Source of the DNA: Hymenochaete sp. R1
Taxonomy: Eukaryota > Basidiomycota > Agaricomycetes > Hymenochaetales > Hymenochaetaceae
Direction of reading: 5' to 3'
NCBI GenBank assembly: GCA_019400425.1
Contig: JAFREE010000024.1
Coordinates: 155,449-219,448, forward strand
DNA: 64,000 bases
The position numbers were made by a program, and so were the translations under genes. Shown here in pieces: positions 58,490-64,000 of this stretch; position 1 is the first letter of the stretch, and the number at the start of each line of letters is the position of its first letter. Under the pieces are notes generated by a model that saw nothing but the letters and a program-made list of their open reading frames with translations, was not told the DNA's origin and searched no databases.

Positions 58490-60274
58490 TCACCGATAAG
58501 ACGCGTGTTTAGTGGCCTTGAGCTCGTACAGATCCCTATGCTGCCACACGAATGTATGCCTAAACGTCCTCCTCTTAGGACGATCCTCTTCTGAGCTATT
58601 AATGTCTAGTGAACCGCCCAATTCGCTGACAATGTCCTTATGCACACTCTGTGCCTCGGACGTCGCCATCATACTTTGGGACTTGTCACCTCGCCGTTTC
58701 AAGTTGAGTATGAGCCGGCAGTTCATTATGCTCGTCATTACATCGGTGAACGGCGCATTTATGAACTTGAGTTCGTGCTAAACGTTTTTAGAAATGAGCG
58801 ACAACACCCCGACGCGCAGAATTTGCACAAAAATCCGACGTACAGTAGCGAGCTGCAGACAAAGAGAGCGTCAATAATTATCACCTTCAATTTTGATCGC
58901 ACGTACCGTATACATCAAAACGTTGACGAGATTAGTGATGAATATTACGCTGCATTGGCATGAGCATGATGACCTGGCCGCAAATAAGCTATTTGCTTAC
59001 AAGAAATATAATATGCCTGAACGCGAGTATGGTGAGTACACTGACGAATCAATGACAATTGCTCACGCACCGTCTCTTAGTAGAGTGTCTAGAATACCGC
59101 TCTTGAGCGACCCTCTGGATCGAAGTGTGAGAACCCTTCCAATCGTCAAGAGAAACGTGATCGTTGCAAAAGCCAGTTGTCCGGCCCAGAAAGCCGTAAA
59201 GCCTATTATCTGATAAGGCAGGATTTCATTATGAGAGATTGAAATACTCACTTGCGCCCCTACCAACGTCGTAAGTTTACTCGAAAAGATAAAGAAATGA
59301 TGGTTAGAAAAAATGCTTACATCTCCGTTCCCCCGACCATAAAGCAGCCCGAAACCCCTAAAGAAGGTTTTGTGAGTACGGAACACTATCGAAAGACCTG
59401 GGAGGACGAACCTGGAGGCAACGAGGCCGGAACACCGCCCGATACTGCCCACTAAGTAAATCTTGAGCATGAGTGCAGCTGTAAGTGAACAAATACCCAC
59501 GCTCTCTAAGGCAAGCTCCGCCGCGAGCGATGGAATTAATACTAATAAAACCAACTACGAGTACATTAGAACCTATCGTTAAAATAGTAAGGATGGGCTC
59601 TGTTCTCACCTTAGATCGATCATAAAGAGCATAAAGCCGTAGAGATAATGTAATCCCAGATGCCAGGTTGGAGATCATTTGCATGACTCCCGGATACCTC
59701 ACGTATGTTTCGCATCTAGTGTTCAGTTAAGTACGAATAAGAATTAGTGTGCAGTTACGACTACTCACTTCTATAAATAATATTGTTAGACGATGTAAAT
59801 AACATATCTGGAAGTCGCGCTCACCTCGGGTGCCAAGTTGAAAAGAACTGGATTGCTATTAGGCGAATTATTTTGTTAAAAATGACGAGAAGCGTACAGT
59901 ATAGAGATGGTATGATGGTAAAGATGACCGCATATCGATTCTAGTTCAAAAGAAATTTAGTCAAAGAAACAAAACAGTAAGAAGTACACTCACAAGGGCC
60001 CATAACACTGTGACAAGATTGTGCTTCCGCCTCCATATGGACTCCACCTCCCTGTCCACGGTGATCATATACTCGTAGACTAGTACCACTTAAGTTGGAG
60101 TGTTGTCAGTGCATTTGTTATAGGCTTCCCACCAGTTCCCAAAGCTTACTAGCACTTGCAAAAGTGTAACGCTTCCCTGCCAAGCTGAGAATGGCCAATC
60201 GTCATGAGTACTCATGGTCATAGAACGACAGGTTCAACGTACACATAATGGTAGGCCTGTACGAGTGCATCCAT
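58490..60274 (-). CDS. Seven-transmembrane DUF6533 family protein 2
   Basis: A multi-exon minus-strand gene. The first exons join through a GTACGT donor to give MDALVQAYHYVLAGKRYTFA then SAMVLVYEYMITVDREVESI and WRRKHNLVTVLWAL, the DUF6533 hallmark (YEYMITVDREVE-type helix and loop). Further blocks: NRYAVIFTI, YPGVMQMISNLASGITLSLR and LYALYDRSK (near 59680-59610), VRTEPILTILTIGSNVLVV (59600), AAELALESVGICSLTAALML (59515), and the C-terminal MTSIMNCRLILNLKRRGD with a charged tail ending ATKHASYR. Exact exon borders in the middle were not all settled. The tail and the head are close to the next gene, so they are tandem paralogues. Confidence 0.75.
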
Positions 60275-61195
60275 GTCCTTGTTCTCCGAGATACCACAGT
60301 AGTAACGAGTGAGGCGAGGTCCGAACTCAGATAAGGGAAATTAAAAGCTCTCGCTCCTTCTTTGCTTGTTTATGATCTTCCTCCACCCCTCCACTGCAGC
60401 CGACAATCGAGGCACACACAAGAGGTGTGCAGCGGCTAAAGCGATCAACAGTCTACGTTGAAGTGGGCCATCAGATTGTACAGGAAGATGAGATGAATAG
60501 TCGACGAGTAATAAGACTCATTGACACCAACATGTCCTGAACTCTTCCACATCTGGCGCAGCGTCCGAAGTGTCTGAGGTGTGTCATCATGATCGAGAGT
60601 CAAGAGGGAAAAAACGACGGTACGTTGAGATAAGCGCGGTCTCCGAGTCGGAGATCGGAGGATTCAGTTGATTCCGGAAAAGTGCAAGTCTGCCGCAGCT
60701 TGCCGATCAAAAAAGATAGACTTCGTCGAAAGTCTGATACGATTTTTGTATAGCTAGGGGTCGGCAAAGGGGACTCATACCCCTTCTAAACACTAAGCAC
60801 CAGGGCAGCAATATAAGTCCTTGACCTTACCGAGCAAAGTTCATCGACTCAAATACGTCGAAATATATAGTATATGATCGAGGATGGGAAGGATATCGAT
60901 GGGAAGAGCAGCTAGATCTAGAGCAGCTCTTTTTTCCACCAAGACATGACAATGCACGTGACATTTTCTCACAGCAAAACGAAGATAACAATATTAATAT
61001 TACTACTTATCAACTTTACACTAAGCAAGTTCCAAAAATACATGCATATGTGCAATGATTCATTACAGAAGATAATGTGCGGCGGGGGTTTCAAAGAGTT
61101 CCAAATCCTAAGTAATAAATACAGATAGCGAGATCCGACCAAATGAATGTAAACCACTAATAGGATATTTTGAAGGGAGGGAAACGATACCCTAA
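60275..61195. other. Intergenic between the two DUF6533 genes, about 0.9 kb
   Basis: Promoter of DUF6533 gene 2 and 3' region of gene 3. AT-rich from 60940 to 61110. No gene recognised; the small frames there are unsupported. Confidence 0.45.
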
Positions 61196-63081
61196 TTAAC
61201 GAAAAGAAGGTGATGGAGGGAGGTCTTTCATCTCGTATTGTGCTCGAGGTAGGTGCAAATACACAGATTGTCTCGTTGGCTTGAGTGATCTAGATCGCTC
61301 TTCATTTCCAAAGCTGCCAATGTCCAAGGATTCACCGAGCTCGTCAATGTAATGTCGTCGACTGAAGCTCGCCTGCTCCAGAGACGTGATACACTGGCTT
61401 GAGACGGGATCGGACCCACGTTTGAGATTGAGAATGAGGCGGCAAATCATCATACTCGTGATAATTTGGGTAAATGGCGCGTTGATGAAGTTGATGTCAG
61501 ACTGACATGCTCGGGTTAGCATGAACACTTATGAGAGAATTGACTCGAGAATCCTGCTCACTGGTGCGGTCTGCGGAAAAAGCAGTTAGCATTCTCGATT
61601 TTGATACATTTAGGGCTTGACGTACTAGATAAATCAAGACATTTGCAAGATTTGCGACGAAAATGACGCTGGGAGTGTGGATCAGCTGCTTTCTAATAAA
61701 AGAAAGATGACGCTACGCACGTGAAATACACGGCGCCTGGGACGGGCAAAAATCAGATGAGCAAATGATCAATATCTCCCAGAATCAGACACTTACCGTC
61801 CCGGAACAACGTTATTAGTATGCCACTTCTCAGCATTCCTTTTGACTTCAGTTTCAATACTCGGATGGCCGTAAGGATGAAGATAATAGTTGGGTATACG
61901 AGCTGGCCAATCCAAAATGCAGCAAAGCCTTGTCAAGTATTAGCATAAGCGTCGCGATGTTAGTACTTCGACATACTTGGACCCCTAGAAGTTATTGATC
62001 AGGGACATTCATTTATTCATAAAACTCTAAAGAACTGACGCATCTGACTTGGCGCTCAAGATGCACCCAGTAACTCCTGTGAAAGGAAATGACCCAGAGA
62101 GTATGAGTTGATGGTTGTCGTTTGGAGTAAAGTAGCGTGATTTACCAGTTGGAAAAGTGGCGGGCGCACTTTCACTTATGGCCCACTAAGTTCCAATGAG
62201 CATGTTATCTCAAGTGTACTGACATAGATAACCTACACTCTCGAGGGCTATCTCTGCCACAAAAAATGGTATTACAGTGGCCATTATCAACTATCGCAAT
62301 GTCAGCCCCATGATGGAGAGATGTAAGTCAAAGGCATTACCCTGGATCGCTCGTAGAGTGCGTAAACTCTTAAGAAAAGAGTAGTTCCCGTGGCAATGTT
62401 TATCATGATTTGCATGATTCCAGGGTACTTGACGAATCTACTGCACCTAGCGAGAGTGTTAAATCTTGCTGTGATGATCGGCGAGTCGCAGAGACATACT
62501 GCTGCAATGGGCGTATCAATATGATGTTACCCGCGCCTGCGAAATGGAATCCACTCACTTCAGATGACATAGACAGGAATAACACTTGAATGCGATCAGT
62601 TTACGAGCGGAACATCGGCTTCCTAGATATCCTCACCACAAAGTGCCGGAATGGACGACATGAGGACTAGATAACGATTCTGAAGACAAAATTATGAGAA
62701 ACCAGACGGAAAGAGCAAAAAAAATGGACATACGAAGAACCATAATAAAGTCACCAAGTTAAATTTACGCTTCCAGATCGACTCCACCTCTCGGTCGAAG
62801 GTAACCAAGTACTCGTACAGAAGCAGCACTAGCATAGGTAATCAGCAGGTGCGCTAGTTCACAGATGTCTTCTTCAACTCACCAGTGCTCGCAAGGGCAT
62901 ACTGCTTCCCGACCGTTCTATACCAATAGATATTTATCACCTTGAAGAGATGGAAAGCATTTGAACGATGACTTACAAGTGGTATAGGCCAGTGGTCAGG
63001 CTCGAGAAGTCTGCAGAGTCCATCTTGACGTTGCGGAGTGAGCTCCGAACTCGGGCTCGGAAAAGGGTCGTAGTTAGACAT
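61196..63081 (-). CDS. Seven-transmembrane DUF6533 family protein 3
   Basis: A multi-exon gene parallel to gene 2. It starts MSNYDPFPSPSSELTPQRQD, then YALAST, LLLYEYLVTFDREVESIWKR and KFNLVTLLWFF, the DUF6533 hallmark. The middle exons carry helices similar to gene 2, including a RVYALYERS-type segment around 62360 (read from the minus strand as VYALYERSR). The C-terminus is CQSDINFINAPFTQIITSMM then ICRLILNLKRGSD, and ends DLPPSPSFR. The NAPFTQIITSMM...RLILNLKR block has a counterpart in gene 2 (FTDVMTSIMNCRLILNLKR). Middle borders are approximate. Membrane protein, function unknown; likely a tandem duplicate. Confidence 0.72.
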
Positions 63082-64000
63082 GCGAAACCTTTAAGTCACT
63101 ATTAGCGTGCTCCTTTTCAGCCGACCGGGCGCCGGATACTCGAGAGCTCCTTGGGACAGGAGAGATCAGACCTTTGTTTCGAATTTCTTTCTAAAAATTC
63201 TCAAATGTCAAATGCCGATTTGATACGGTAAATATGCCTCTAATAAAGTACTGGCCAGACATGATCAGATCAGATCAATAAGAAACTGGTGCTGAGTGGG
63301 GAAAGAGGCAAGATAAGGGGGGTCGTGGGTTTCCTGGTCTACATGGAGCATGTAAGACAAGTGCGATGTCAAGCCGTTTGATGGATACTTTTCACACAAC
63401 ACAATAAAGAATCCGACTCGGAAATGATTGAAACGGCTAGATGATCTACAGGAACCTTCCGGGTTGGGAAAACATGAGGCTTTCTGGAGGATCTCTGAGA
63501 TCTAAACTCTGATCGCAATGATCCTGACGTTTGTCGCTTTAGCATTTGTATGCCTGAATATCCTTCTCGTCGACTTAAATGAATGCAAACGTAGTGAGGC
63601 GCTGGAAAGACAGAAGGCTTGTATGCTGCACCGGGACTTCGAAAGGCATTAATATCACCATGGATGCTTACAATGTCTATGAGCCCCCCGGCTGGAGAAT
63701 CCACCAAGCCTCCTCACCAAAACGATATTTTCCCCGATAGCTTGAGTCGTGGGCGGCTGGACTGGGGTTCCTGAAGCCTGCAGTCTCGCGATACACGAAC
63801 GGCATTTTCCTTGGACTAACATATATATATCCAGATGAAGAGGTACGTTAGGAGATGACGGGCGCAAGTGGTCAACGGTCGGCTGGGTTGCGTTCGCGAC
63901 CGTCAAGAGGACCCATGACAATTGGGTATAAGGCCGGTGGCAAAACCGACCCTCCAATATGTCCCTCCGGAAGCCGGGCCGGAGCTTCCGTATGTCCCTC
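63082..64000. other. Right edge of the window, no gene recognised
   Basis: Upstream region of DUF6533 gene 3 and beyond. Minus-strand frames at 63369-63707 and 63655-63957 have no family match. The last 42 bp contain a short direct repeat (TATGTCCCTC at 63958-63967 and 63991-64000) around an imperfect inverted repeat CGGAAG...CTTCCG. Confidence 0.4.

Noticed and set aside
63958..64000. Direct repeat TATGTCCCTC around an imperfect hairpin at the right edge
   Set aside because: Too short, and cut by the window end, to call a mobile element or attachment site.

Overview
This 64 kb window is nuclear DNA of a filamentous basidiomycete, most likely an agaricomycete. The genes are conserved single-copy eukaryotic genes on both strands, cut by many introns of about 45-70 bp with GT-AG ends. 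Three genes encode the fungal seven-transmembrane DUF6533 family, which is greatly expanded in mushroom-forming fungi. I saw no tRNA, rRNA, CRISPR array, plasmid, phage or intact transposon. Gene models were built by hand by joining exons across splice sites. In almost every recognised gene the exon lengths sum to a multiple of three and the joined protein matches its family end to end.

Left part (1-19 kb): the N-terminal half of the TORC2 subunit Sin1/Avo1 (cut by the window edge), AP-2 sigma, a Tyr/Ser phosphatase, ribosomal protein uL29 (L35), a gene-poor stretch (5.1-8.0 kb), a three-finger C2H2 protein, another gene-poor stretch (10-13.2 kb), mitochondrial MIX23, a GILT-like thiol reductase, YOS1, mitochondrial uL22m and OST1.

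Middle part (19-44 kb): an unrecognised secreted protein, a long disordered protein, a mitochondrial PP2C (pyruvate dehydrogenase phosphatase type), the K+/H+ antiporter KHA1, the histidine-pathway isomerase HIS6, RRN3 (Pol I initiation), an F-box/LRR-like minus-strand gene, TFIIF alpha (TFG1) and the first DUF6533 membrane protein.

Right part (44-64 kb): a GCK-type STE20 kinase, eIF3f, a possible micro-gene, the AFG1 ATPase, a small secreted protein, cystathionine gamma-synthase (STR2) and two tandem DUF6533 genes.

The genes do not form a pathway cluster; neighbours are functionally unrelated, as is usual for a fungal core chromosome. No new multi-gene system stands out. The most unusual structures are (i) a perfect 114-bp inverted repeat in the divergent HIS6/RRN3 promoter, whose arms give each gene the same upstream sequence in the same orientation, (ii) an intron in the first DUF6533 gene bounded by a 10-bp direct repeat, (iii) two introns with GC donors, (iv) an apparently ATG-only first exon in the kinase gene, and (v) a GILT-like protein lacking the CXXC active site.
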